From positions 1-28,794 of the IMG/VR virus record IMGVR_UViG_3300043409_001331: a stretch of 28,794 nucleotides of DNA, one strand, 5' to 3'. The stretch is from a virus. Within the stretch, counting starts at the first letter, position 1, and the number at the start of each line of letters is the position of its first letter. The translations under genes and the position numbers were made by a program. Positions 22,439 to 28,794 of the stretch are shown in pieces. Below the pieces are notes generated by a model. That model saw only the letters and a program-made list of their open reading frames with translations, was not told the DNA's origin and did not search any database.

Positions 22439-24452
22439 TGTTCATCATCCCCTGTTGAATTGCGTTGACGCCATCGATAGCCGCCTTCTGTTGGCTGATC
22501 GGTATTCCTGCAAGCGTTTCCGCCGTTTGCGCTTTGGCCTGCTCTGTGCGGGCCTTGGCCAGCTCGGCATCTGCTGCGGCCTTGAGTGCCTTGGCTTGGC
22601 TTTCGGTTGCCAATGCCGCAGCCAGTGCGGCTTGACCGTCTGGGGCCGGGGCTTGCGCCTGCTCCATCTCGGCCTTTTCTTCTTTGTTCGGTTCCTCGAC
22701 ACCCATAGACACAAGCTTCTTGCGGGCATAGTCGCGAATGGTCTGCATCCCTTCGCCGTCCGTATTGCGCAGCGCAGTCATGGACAGCACTTGCAGCGTC
22801 TCGGGGTCGGTGATGACGCCCATTAGCGCCGTGATTGTGCGCTGCGTCGCGCGACGGCGAGCCGCCGATGCCGGACCCACGTCAACAATCACTTCCATTT
22901 CGTGATCCGCAAAGTCCATTTCGTGCCGGATTTCGCCTGTCTTTTCGTCAAGCATTGGCCTGCGCACCTCGGCAGAGCCGCGCTTGCCTTCCTCGGTCAT
23001 GGTTTTGATCATGCGGCCTTCCTCGTGGTAGAGGTCCGCCGCCATCGACAGCCAAACCTCCGCCGCGCGCCGCTCAGCCTTGGCAAGCGCGTCAAGGTAT
23101 CCGCTGGTCTGCACGTCAATGCGGGCCTGCACCATCTCCATCGCCACGCCAGATTGATTGGGCTGCAAGGTTTCCGCGTTCATCGGATTGCCGAGAAGGT
23201 CTTGCAGGTGAGCATCAGATAGCCCCAACAGCGTTGCAGTCGCCTCGGGGATGTTTGGTGGCTCAAGATAGGCCGAGGGGCCAAACGCAACCGGGTTGCC
23301 GTCATTGTCCAAGATCGGGTCGGCCAAGCGGTAGCGATATTTGGCGCTGCTGTCCCACATGTTTTGATATTTGGCAATCTGCTCAGCCGCGAAGATAGGC
23401 ACCCGCACCGGGCTTTCCGCCGAGGTTTCATAGACTGACGACGCCTGAACGTTCAGAATGATCTGCGTGTCCATCGGCTTTTGCGCGTGGCCTTCGAAGT
23501 ATTCCACCCCGTCAATGACCCGGCGGTGGGCATAACCGACGATAACAGGGATATTGCGCCCGGCGATCACACCGTCATCGCGCAGCACCTTAGAACCGCA
23601 GAGCGTATACTTGCGCACCTCGTCCATTTCGACCGAATAGCTTTCGCCCTCGATCAAGCCAGTGGCCAGCAAGTCCGCTGCCTCTTCCTCGGTCAGGTCA
23701 GACGCCAGATATTCGCTCTCTGTGCCGTCAAATGCCGTGAACACGCGCATGGTGTCCTTGCCTTTGGCCTTCACGAAGTATTCCGCCACAATCACTTGAT
23801 CAGGCTGGAACCATTGGTATGTCGGCTGGTATTCAATCCCGACCGGGAAAGATGCCGCCTCCTCGCCCCATTCATCAGCGAACGCCTCTTTTGTCGTCGG
23901 GGTCAGAAGGAAGGCCCACGCCGCGTCTGATTTGTCTTCCATCTTGGCGTTATCGTCGAAATAAACCCGCAAGGCTGCATCGCTGATCGGCTCAGAGCAA
24001 ACGCGCTGATGGCCCTTGCGCTTGTCCTCGTAATCCGCCCGCAGACGCCATGCGCCCATTCCGCCAGTCACCAACTCGTCAAAGGCGTTGTCGCGCGACT
24101 GCCGACCGGCTGCATCGTATGTATCAGCCCGATACCGGCCCGCGCAGATATCCGAAAGCTCACTGTTTTCGCTGCCGTCCTTGGGCATGAACTCGGCGCT
24201 GATGCGGTTGTTCCGGTATTCGTTCAGGATGCGCGTCACCGCCAGCGCAGTCTTGTTGATCTCAAGCTTCATACGGCTTTCGAAGTCGCCGTCTTCATCC
24301 CATAGCCATTGACCGCCGGGAACGCTGGTAAACTTGCGGCACAATGCCGACCGCCTGCGCACCTCGGCGTTGTAGTTTGACGCCTGATCAAAGCGGCGCA
24401 GCGCCTGCTGATGTATTTCACCAAGCTTACGCGAAGGGGTCTTGCGGGCCAT
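22431..24452 (-). CDS. Portal protein, P22 gp1-like
   Basis: A 673-residue protein (P22 portal is 725). It begins with a basic, helical N terminus containing FDQASNYNAEVRRRSALCRKF, then GGQWLWDED, ILNEYRNNRISAEFMP and GAWRLRADYED, the pattern of P22-type portals; the central part has VIVGYAHRRVIDG and YFEGHAQKPMDTQIILN. The C-terminal 130 residues are Gln/Ala-rich, with a long coiled coil like the P22 barrel. It forms the DNA gate at one vertex. It lies right after the large terminase and overlaps it by one base at 24452. Confidence 0.9.
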   Translation of the reverse strand: MARKTPSRKLGEIHQQALRRFDQASNYNAEVRRRSALCRKFTSVPGGQWLWDEDGDFESRMKLEINKTALAVTRILNEYRNNRISAEFMPKDGSENSELSDICAGRYRADTYDAAGRQSRDNAFDELVTGGMGAWRLRADYEDKRKGHQRVCSEPISDAALRVYFDDNAKMEDKSDAAWAFLLTPTTKEAFADEWGEEAASFPVGIEYQPTYQWFQPDQVIVAEYFVKAKGKDTMRVFTAFDGTESEYLASDLTEEEAADLLATGLIEGESYSVEMDEVRKYTLCGSKVLRDDGVIAGRNIPVIVGYAHRRVIDGVEYFEGHAQKPMDTQIILNVQASSVYETSAESPVRVPIFAAEQIAKYQNMWDSSAKYRYRLADPILDNDGNPVAFGPSAYLEPPNIPEATATLLGLSDAHLQDLLGNPMNAETLQPNQSGVAMEMVQARIDVQTSGYLDALAKAERRAAEVWLSMAADLYHEEGRMIKTMTEEGKRGSAEVRRPMLDEKTGEIRHEMDFADHEMEVIVDVGPASAARRRATQRTITALMGVITDPETLQVLSMTALRNTDGEGMQTIRDYARKKLVSMGVEEPNKEEKAEMEQAQAPAPDGQAALAAALATESQAKALKAAADAELAKARTEQAKAQTAETLAGIPISQQKAAIDGVNAIQQGMMNNG

Positions 24453-25789
24453 TATAGTCTCCTACCTGCGCCCAGCGATGCCGCAGGCTGTGGAATGAAA
24501 GCTGCAACTTGCGGCTTGCGGGTCATGCTTGGGAATAGCTCTGAGAAGGCCCAAACCAGCGCGTCTACACGGTCGGGACTGTAGCCCTTTTCCTTGCGGT
24601 CAAACGAAACTGTGAAGGCGCACATCTGATCTTCTAACTCCGGGAATGCCGCAGTATGCCTGATCTTGCCTTGCTCGTAAAGCGCAGCAATCGGCTCGGC
24701 CCTGATGTGCTTGGCGCGGGTTGCCGTGACCTTGATCACCCGGATTATTCGCCCTCTGGCCTCGGCCTTGATCATGGCCTCCACCATGTCACCGCCTTGG
24801 TTGACCTCGCACACGATAGCGTCGGCTTGGAATGTGTCATAAAGGCTAATCGCCCTTCGCGACCACTCCTCCGGCCTGTATCGCCCGCTTTCATCGGCCA
24901 GCACATAGCCGCGTTTATCGCCGCCCATGCCTGCTACGATTATTCCGGTTTCATCACTCCCCGGCGTGTTTGTTATAGCCGGGTCAATTGATACAATCAC
25001 GCGGCCCAGTTCCGGCGCGGTGTCGCGCTGTATCCATTGCCGACGCCATAGCGCGTTGTCATCGTCAGCGGTGTAGGCCCCCTCAAAGAAACGCCGCCGC
25101 ATACGCTCGGGAAGGTTGCGCAGGGCGTCCAGATAATCCGAGGGCAGGTTTGCAGCGTTGTCCATCGGGTTGCACACCACGGCACGATAAGCGTCCGCAT
25201 GGTTTGGAATTGCCGTCTTGTCGTCGGGGTTGATCCCGTTGAACCATATCTGATAAGTCCAGTGCGCCGACACTGTGGGGTTAAGGTCCACATACAGCCG
25301 CAAAGGCAGGCGCTTACCGTCAACCTGCATGACCGACTGGGCGAGGCGCGTCTGCACAACGCCAAAAGCCTCAAGCGTGATCTGCGATGCCTCGTTCAGG
25401 TAGATCGTGGCAAATTCCTTGCCCAACACCTTGTCGAGACGCTTCTTGTCCTTAAGCCCAGCAAGCCAAAGCTGCGAGCCGTTCTCGGCCTGATAGTAAT
25501 TGTCTTCGCCGTTCCACTTCAGCACCAATCCGGGATATGCCAAAGCAATCACGGCTGGCACGGTTTCATTCCCGATCGATTGCTTTGCGTCAACACCATC
25601 GTTGCGGAACACAACATGACGCGACCCCGGCGCTTTTAGCATCCGGGTGATAATCGCATAGATGATAAAGAAAGTTTTGCCAGATCGTGACCCACCATAA
25701 ACAAGAAAAAACTTAGCGCCGGTAGCGAATACCGCGCGGATTTCCTTTTGCTTGGTTGTTAGGTCAAAGGTCTGCGTCAGGGCCAGCAA
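24452..25789 (-). CDS. Terminase large subunit
   Basis: A 445-residue packaging motor. Walker A is GGSRSGKT at 32-39; Walker B and the catalytic Glu are in FATIYLNEAS (126-135, Glu133); DLNP at 168-171 is a likely coupling motif. The C-terminal nuclease has Asp269 in SIDPAI, Glu328 in CEVNQGGD and Asp409 in RVDALVWA, as in RNase H-type terminase nucleases. The start is TTG at 25789, preceded by GGTGG, and overlaps the small subunit by 26 bases; there is no ATG nearby. Headful packaging is inferred from the P22-type context, not from the sequence. Confidence 0.92.
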   Translation of the reverse strand: MLALTQTFDLTTKQKEIRAVFATGAKFFLVYGGSRSGKTFFIIYAIITRMLKAPGSRHVVFRNDGVDAKQSIGNETVPAVIALAYPGLVLKWNGEDNYYQAENGSQLWLAGLKDKKRLDKVLGKEFATIYLNEASQITLEAFGVVQTRLAQSVMQVDGKRLPLRLYVDLNPTVSAHWTYQIWFNGINPDDKTAIPNHADAYRAVVCNPMDNAANLPSDYLDALRNLPERMRRRFFEGAYTADDDNALWRRQWIQRDTAPELGRVIVSIDPAITNTPGSDETGIIVAGMGGDKRGYVLADESGRYRPEEWSRRAISLYDTFQADAIVCEVNQGGDMVEAMIKAEARGRIIRVIKVTATRAKHIRAEPIAALYEQGKIRHTAAFPELEDQMCAFTVSFDRKEKGYSPDRVDALVWAFSELFPSMTRKPQVAAFIPQPAASLGAGRRL

Positions 25790-26144
25790 TCGTCACCACC
25801 ATTCCGCCGCCGTGGTTTAGGTCGATCTTTTCGCCGTACTTCTTGGGTTGCGCTTTGCCTGCCGCCCACTTCAACGCATCAATCGCCACGCGGGCAGATG
25901 CGGGATCATATTCGCCGGTTAGAGTTCTGGCCGCGATATCACCAATTGCATCAGCGTCGGCGTCGGCTTTAGCTTCCCTCGCGCGCGCGTATTCTGGCCT
26001 AAAGTCTTCCCGCTCCGCCAGCCACCGCATGACTGTTCGCACACTTGGCATCTTTGGGTCTCGGCACACTTCTGCTAGGCTCTTGCCCTCGGCGATGCGC
26101 GCGCACACCTCTGCTGCTTTGTCTGGCAGGAATTTGGCTGTCAT
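25764..26144 (-). CDS. Terminase small subunit
   Basis: A 126-residue protein. The first 60 residues form a helix-turn-helix DNA-binding unit (AAEVCARIAEGKSLAEVCRD, then SVRTVMRWLAER), followed by a helical oligomerisation region (EAKADADADAIGDIAAR) and a C-terminal tail with KKYGEKIDLNHGGG, a phrase common in terminase small subunits. It lies directly before the large subunit and overlaps it. It would recognise the pac or cos site; in P22 the pac site lies in the small subunit gene, but I cannot see one here. AAGGGC lies right before the ATG at 26144. Confidence 0.85.
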   Translation of the reverse strand: MTAKFLPDKAAEVCARIAEGKSLAEVCRDPKMPSVRTVMRWLAEREDFRPEYARAREAKADADADAIGDIAARTLTGEYDPASARVAIDALKWAAGKAQPKKYGEKIDLNHGGGMVVTIAGPDADL

Positions 26145-26148
26145 GCCC

Positions 26149-26427
26149 TTACACCGCGTCGATGATTGAAATCGCTTGGCCTTCGGTCATGGCAATGAAG
26201 GTTGGCACGTTTGCCGGGCAGTAGATGCCGTTGGTCAGCGTGACGCCTGTGCCTGACTTCGCATAGACGTGCGTGGCGCATAGCACCTGCGCTGCTTGGC
26301 CCACACGCGCAACTATGGCACCGTTAGCGGCTGCGCCTGATGTGGTGACGGCTTCAGACCGTGCGTCGATGCCGTTGAAGATATCACGGGTGACGACCGT
26401 GCCGATTGTAACGTATGCTGTAGCCAT
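26149..26427 (-). CDS. Small phage protein upstream of the terminase, unknown
   Basis: A 92-residue protein (MATAYVTIGTVVTRDIFNGI onward), beta-rich, with few charges in its second half (VTLTNGIYCPANVPTFIAM). GAGG lies nine bases before the ATG at 26427. It is the first gene of the packaging and structural operon, after a 229-base gap. Its composition would fit a small decoration or head-fibre protein, but I do not recognise a family and no such claim is made. Only 4 bases separate it from the terminase small subunit start. Confidence 0.65.
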   Translation of the reverse strand: MATAYVTIGTVVTRDIFNGIDARSEAVTTSGAAANGAIVARVGQAAQVLCATHVYAKSGTGVTLTNGIYCPANVPTFIAMTEGQAISIIDAV

Positions 26428-26576
26428 TTTGGGAACCTCGCTGTTTGGGTCAATCTATCATGGTGGTCTTGCGTTGTCTATCCAAGGGCCAGCGGCGAGA
26501 GGTACTGGCGTTAAACCGCGCCCTTGGTGCTATGGTTTGGGGGTATTTATCGAATGCCAGCCCCCTGCACTCATAG

Positions 26577-26606
26577 CTTACAGCCCATTGTAACGCTATG
26601 GGTCAA
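26577..26606 (-). promoter_or_regulatory. Possible late-operon promoter
   Basis: The 229-base gap 26428-26656 separates the regulator gene from the structural operon, all on the minus strand. In it TTGACC (26601-26606) is followed after 18 bases by TGTAAG (26577-26582). The -35 is good and the -10 poor, as might be expected if an activator is needed. The nearby inverted repeat at 26606-26657 touches the -35 element. No other clear promoter was seen in the gap. Confidence 0.3.
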
Positions 26607-26657
26607 GCGATCTGTTGCCGCATCTTGGCGGGTTTGTTGTTAGGGCGCAAGATCGCT
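26606..26657. repeat. Inverted repeat next to the possible late promoter
   Basis: AGCGATCT (26606-26613) and AGATCGCT (26650-26657) are perfect 8-base inverted repeats separated by 36 bases. The right arm ends at the stop of the tandem winged-helix regulator gene. They could be paired operator half-sites or the base of a loop; no T tract follows. Confidence 0.4.
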
Positions 26658-27373
26658 CATTCTGCGCACCTCCGCTGGCGCTCAATCTTGCCTGCGTCGG
26701 TCAGGCGGTAGGTGTACACCGAACCGATCCGCGCGCCGCGCTCTAGCTGGCCGCTTTTGATCATGTTGGACACCGCGTTATAGCCTGCGGTTTGTGAAAC
26801 GCCTGCGGCCTCGATCAATGTATGGTCGATGGTCGCGAACGTCTCCGACGCGATCGACAGCACCACAGTGCGCGCGTCAACCGGGGCGACGTACATTAGC
26901 GGCGAGGGGCCATCGCCAAGCCTGCGCTGGCGCTCAATGCGGCCCGCTTCAGTCAGCAGATATGTGGGCTTCCCGTTGTCATAGGGTCCGCTGGCGATAT
27001 GGCCCACGGCCTTGAGGTCAGAGATTGCGCGATAGATCGTATCGACCGAAAGCCCCGCCGCGAAGGCCAAGGGCTTGCCGATCTTTTCCGGAGTGTCGCC
27101 AAGCATTCCCAAGATGATCGACCGGGCGCTGGTGGTCTTGATGTTTGGGCGCCGCGGCTTGTCGGGCGCAGGTGGTGCGGCGCGTTGAGCCTCTGGCACT
27201 TTGCCAATGTGGCCGCTCTTTCGTTCAAGAATTTGCATCGCCTTCGCCGCCGTGTGGCCCTGCTGCATTAGATCAAGGATAGCCAAGACACCGGCGGGAA
27301 CCTTTGCTTCCGACTTCGGGGGCAAGATGCGGGGAATGGTCTTGGTGATGATTAGGCTGTGGTTCTGTATCAT
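26657..27373 (-). CDS. DNA-binding regulator with two winged-helix units
   Basis: A 238-residue protein. Residues 1-80 hold a short helical region and a Pro-rich linker. Residues 81-151 and 167-235 are two similar winged-helix units, the second ending YRLTDAGKIERQRR and the first YLLTEAGRIERQRR, which shows internal duplication. The recognition helices would be near SVDTIYRAISDL and SQTAGYNAVSNM. It lies between the replication genes and the start of the structural operon, which suits a late-gene switch or replication regulator. The start overlaps the loader stop (ATGA). Its target and sign of action are unknown. Confidence 0.72.
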   Translation of the reverse strand: MIQNHSLIITKTIPRILPPKSEAKVPAGVLAILDLMQQGHTAAKAMQILERKSGHIGKVPEAQRAAPPAPDKPRRPNIKTTSARSIILGMLGDTPEKIGKPLAFAAGLSVDTIYRAISDLKAVGHIASGPYDNGKPTYLLTEAGRIERQRRLGDGPSPLMYVAPVDARTVVLSIASETFATIDHTLIEAAGVSQTAGYNAVSNMIKSGQLERGARIGSVYTYRLTDAGKIERQRRCAE

Positions 27374-27909
27374 TGCTCGTTCTCTCTGTTGCTGGTGAAA
27401 GTCTTTGGGGCGAAGCCTGCCGCCTCCATGATCTGTTGCGCCCTCTCTTTGGTCACGGGCATTCTTTCCTCCTCTGCTGGCTTTGGCAAGGCGTTAAGCT
27501 TTGCCGCCTCACGTTTTCCCCGCATCGCAGTCAGCAGGCCCAGGATATCGCCGGGGGTTGGCCGGGCCCGTGAATTTTCGCGGTTCCATTGGCGCAAACC
27601 CCAGACAACCTGCTCGCGCGTCCAGTCTTGCAGCTCATCGCACCACCAAGCCAGTTGACCAGCACGAACCTCATCATCTTCAAACGGCCTGAAATATGAG
27701 CTTAGAACAATCTTAACCTCAGAAGCAATCTGGCGACGGTGATCTTGCAGCTCTTGCGGCGAAAGCAATTTCGAGTGCCGAGGAGTTGGGGTTGGATATG
27801 CCGCGCGAAAACTTTCTTGCGTTGCCAATCCATGTTCGCCAGCCTGCGTCCCAGTCTGCGAAAACGGTTGCTTTGGCTGCGTGGTGATCTCTGAACTTGT
27901 CGGCTTCAT
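27370..27909 (-). CDS. Putative replicative helicase loader
   Basis: A 179-residue protein. The ATG at 27909 has GAGGAAA upstream; a longer ORF from 28050 is not favoured. Residues 1-45 are Gln/Thr/Pro-rich. Residues 50-130 hold LSPQELQDHRRQIASEV, SYFRPFEDDE, LAWWCDELQDW, VVWGLRQWNREN and ARPTPGDILGLL, a helical pattern like G39P or DnaT-type phage loader proteins. It follows the O-like initiator, as P follows O in lambda. It would bring the host DnaB helicase to the origin. No ATPase motif is seen, so a DnaC-type ATPase loader is not supported. It overlaps the initiator gene by 191 bases in another frame. Confidence 0.6.
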   Translation of the reverse strand: MKPTSSEITTQPKQPFSQTGTQAGEHGLATQESFRAAYPTPTPRHSKLLSPQELQDHRRQIASEVKIVLSSYFRPFEDDEVRAGQLAWWCDELQDWTREQVVWGLRQWNRENSRARPTPGDILGLLTAMRGKREAAKLNALPKPAEEERMPVTKERAQQIMEAAGFAPKTFTSNRENEQ

Positions 27910-28423
27910 TTCTGATTTCCTCGTCGGTGAATTGCTTCGAATATGCATCCTGAATGTTGCGCTCACTTGGCACCCAGCCCTCAGGCAATCTGCATCGGCG
28001 GGCTGGCTTTTTTTCCTTTGGCTTACTATCGCCAAAGAATGACGGTTCATTGATGGTTATATATGATGGTTCGGGGGCATGTGATGCCGGGGGGGTGGGG
28101 CATGTGATGCCGGGGGGGGCGGCATTTAGTGCCGGGGGGCATGTGATGCCGGGGGCATGTGATGCCGGGGTATGTATGCGATAACGATTTGCGCCCGATC
28201 GAGCTGCGCCTATTTCGGTTTGGAGCCATCCCTCTGCCTCAAGGTGCCTCAAAGCCAGCCTTACGCTGCGCTCGCAAATCCCTGTTTTCCGTGAAATTGT
28301 CGCAATCGAAGGCCAGCATTCGCCGTCATCGTTTGCATTGTCAGCAAGGGCTATAAGGACAAAACGATGCGTCGACCCCGAAGGCCCGCCGTCCCAAATA
28401 GCCGACATTAATTTGATGCTCAA
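27719..28423 (-). CDS. Replication initiator, lambda O-like, with internal origin
   Basis: A 234-residue protein. The TTG at 28423 has AGGA eight bases upstream; the next in-frame ATG is at 28408. Residues 1-82 are a helix-turn-helix/winged-helix domain of the phage initiator type (RFVLIALADNANDDGECWPS, then RKTGICERSVRLALRHLEAE). Residues 86-116 are a Pro/His/Cys linker encoded by the iterons, followed by a charged patch (KPKEKKPARRCR). Residues 146-204 (LPEGWVPSE, FRDHH, FADWDAGWRTWIGNARKF) match the end domain common to phage replication proteins. It probably binds the iterons in its own gene and recruits the loader. Confidence 0.82.
   Translation of the reverse strand: MSIKLMSAIWDGGPSGSTHRFVLIALADNANDDGECWPSIATISRKTGICERSVRLALRHLEAEGWLQTEIGAARSGANRYRIHTPASHAPGITCPPALNAAPPGITCPTPPASHAPEPSYITINEPSFFGDSKPKEKKPARRCRLPEGWVPSERNIQDAYSKQFTDEEIRNEADKFRDHHAAKATVFADWDAGWRTWIGNARKFSRGISNPNSSALEIAFAARAARSPSPDCF
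28076..28166. repeat. Five palindromic iterons, probable replication origin
   Basis: GGCATGTGATGCC (5-bp arms around GTG) occurs at 28076-28088, 28099-28111, 28138-28150 and 28154-28166. A degenerate copy, GGCATTTAGTGCC, is at 28121-28133. Start-to-start distances are 23, 22, 17 and 16 bases, and G tracts of 4 to 8 separate them. On the left is an AT-rich stretch (28045-28070, TTATATATGATGG), a possible unwinding element. Iterons in the middle of an initiator gene with AT-rich DNA beside them is the lambda ori plan. Confidence 0.75.
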
Positions 28424-28530
28424 TTGCCCATTCCTGCTTGGGCAGGGTCTTGATCACGGTAACCAGCCGTGCTATCAATAACCTGCATTGGTATTGCACC
28501 GACCTTGCCGCAACCACGGCTAATAGTCAA
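28420..28530 (-). CDS. Possible 36-residue ORF before the initiator gene
   Basis: A TTG at 28530 with AGGGGCGGG just upstream (within a hairpin) opens a 36-residue frame containing SRGCGKVGAIPMQVIDSTAG and ending GMGN. Its TGA overlaps the TTG start of the initiator as TTGA, like the 4-base junctions elsewhere in the window. The Gly/Cys-containing start reads like real protein, but codon use is not clearly biased. No family recognised. Confidence 0.4.
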   Translation of the reverse strand: MTISRGCGKVGAIPMQVIDSTAGYRDQDPAQAGMGN

Positions 28531-28557
28531 GGCCCGCCCCTAAAAAAGGCGGGCCTT
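28529..28557 (-). terminator. Strong stem-loop after the GapR-like gene
   Basis: AAGGCCCGCC (28529-28538) and GGCGGGCCTT (28548-28557) form a perfect 10-bp stem with a 9-base loop. On the minus strand the loop contains TTTTTT and no T tract follows; on the plus strand a weak CGCTTTATT follows. It lies between the GapR-like stop and the replication genes, so it may partly end leftward transcription or act as a plus-strand terminator. Confidence 0.6.
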
Positions 28558-28569
28558 CGCTTTATTGAT

Positions 28570-28794
28570 TTAGGCCATGCCCAGAGCGGCCATGTATAGG
28601 TCGAGCACAGCCGCTTCCTCTGCGATATCATCAGCAGAGCGCTTGCGAAGGGCGATGATCTTGCGCAGCACGGCGGTATCGTACCCGCGCCCCTTGGCCT
28701 CAGCCATCACCTCTTTTTGCGCCTCGGCAATGGCGGCCTTTTCGCTTTCGAGTTGCTCATAGCGCTCCACGAATTGGCGCAGTACTTCGGCGGT
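28570..28794 (-). CDS. GapR-like (DUF2312) DNA-binding protein, 5' end outside window
   Basis: The frame is open to the right edge; 74 C-terminal residues are seen, from TAEVLRQFVERYEQLESEK to LDLYMAALGMA. An in-frame GTG at 28770 is not the start, since the family pattern LRQFVERIE continues upstream of it. Recognisable parts are the coiled coil (ERYEQLESEKAAIAEAQKEV), EAKGRGYD, LRKIIALRKR and the ILDLYMAALGM-type end, the signature of GapR/DUF2312. Alphaproteobacterial GapR binds over-twisted DNA and helps topoisomerases ahead of replication and transcription. A phage copy next to replication genes may ease phage replication. The 5' end is missing. Confidence 0.85.
   Translation of the reverse strand, partial: TAEVLRQFVERYEQLESEKAAIAEAQKEVMAEAKGRGYDTAVLRKIIALRKRSADDIAEEAAVLDLYMAALGMA

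Noticed and set aside
26516-26580. Stem between GGGGG near 26541 and CCCCC near 26563
   Set aside because: Only five G-C pairs with a long loop and no conserved surroundings; chance is likely in this composition.
28076-28166. CRISPR-like array
   Set aside because: Repeats are only 13 bp, with spacers of 3 to 10 bases made of G, and lie inside a coding gene; this fits iterons, not CRISPR.

Overview
The window is part of the genome of a tailed phage or prophage with a P22-like (short-tailed, podovirus) virion plan, most likely from an alphaproteobacterium of the Rhodobacterales type. The support for the host is the generally GC-rich, GC-ending codon use, a GapR/DUF2312-family gene at the right edge (a family typical of Alphaproteobacteria), and the style of the small early proteins. 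No integrase, tRNA, rRNA or CRISPR array was recognised, so free phage and prophage cannot be told apart from this piece.

Right end, minus strand (about 26.7-28.8 kb): a replication and control block. In order of transcription it holds a truncated GapR-like gene, a hairpin, a probable 36-residue ORF, a lambda O-like initiator gene, a putative helicase-loader gene overlapping it by 191 bases, and a regulator made of two winged-helix units. Inside the initiator gene lie five 13-bp palindromic iterons separated by long G tracts and bordered by an AT-rich stretch, a layout like the lambda origin.

Centre, minus strand (about 8.7-26.4 kb): packaging, head, tail hub and ejection genes in P22 order. 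These are a small unknown gene, small terminase, large terminase, portal, scaffold, coat, gp4-like tail accessory factor and gp10-like stabilisation protein, then gp14-, gp7-, gp20- and gp16-position ejection proteins. The P22 order is interrupted by a small structural gene and an AT-rich HNH/AP2 homing endonuclease between gp4 and gp10, and by five putative tail genes between gp10 and the ejection block, including a paralogous pair and a glycine-rich repeat protein.

Left-centre, minus strand (about 1.8-8.7 kb): a virion tail lysozyme, a tailspike with a P22-type head-binding N terminus, and a lysis module. The lysis module has several small membrane proteins, a lambda R-like endolysin, a holin candidate and an overlapping spanin pair. 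A second beta-helix tailspike or fibre of lower G+C ends the strand. One gene in the membrane cluster is best read in a frame different from the longest ORF.

Left end, plus strand (1-1740): five complete small early-type genes and the end of a sixth, chained by 4- to 8-base overlaps and closed by an intrinsic terminator that separates them from the convergent tailspike gene. Across the whole window most neighbouring genes touch or overlap by 4 to 11 bases, which suggests long transcripts with translational coupling.
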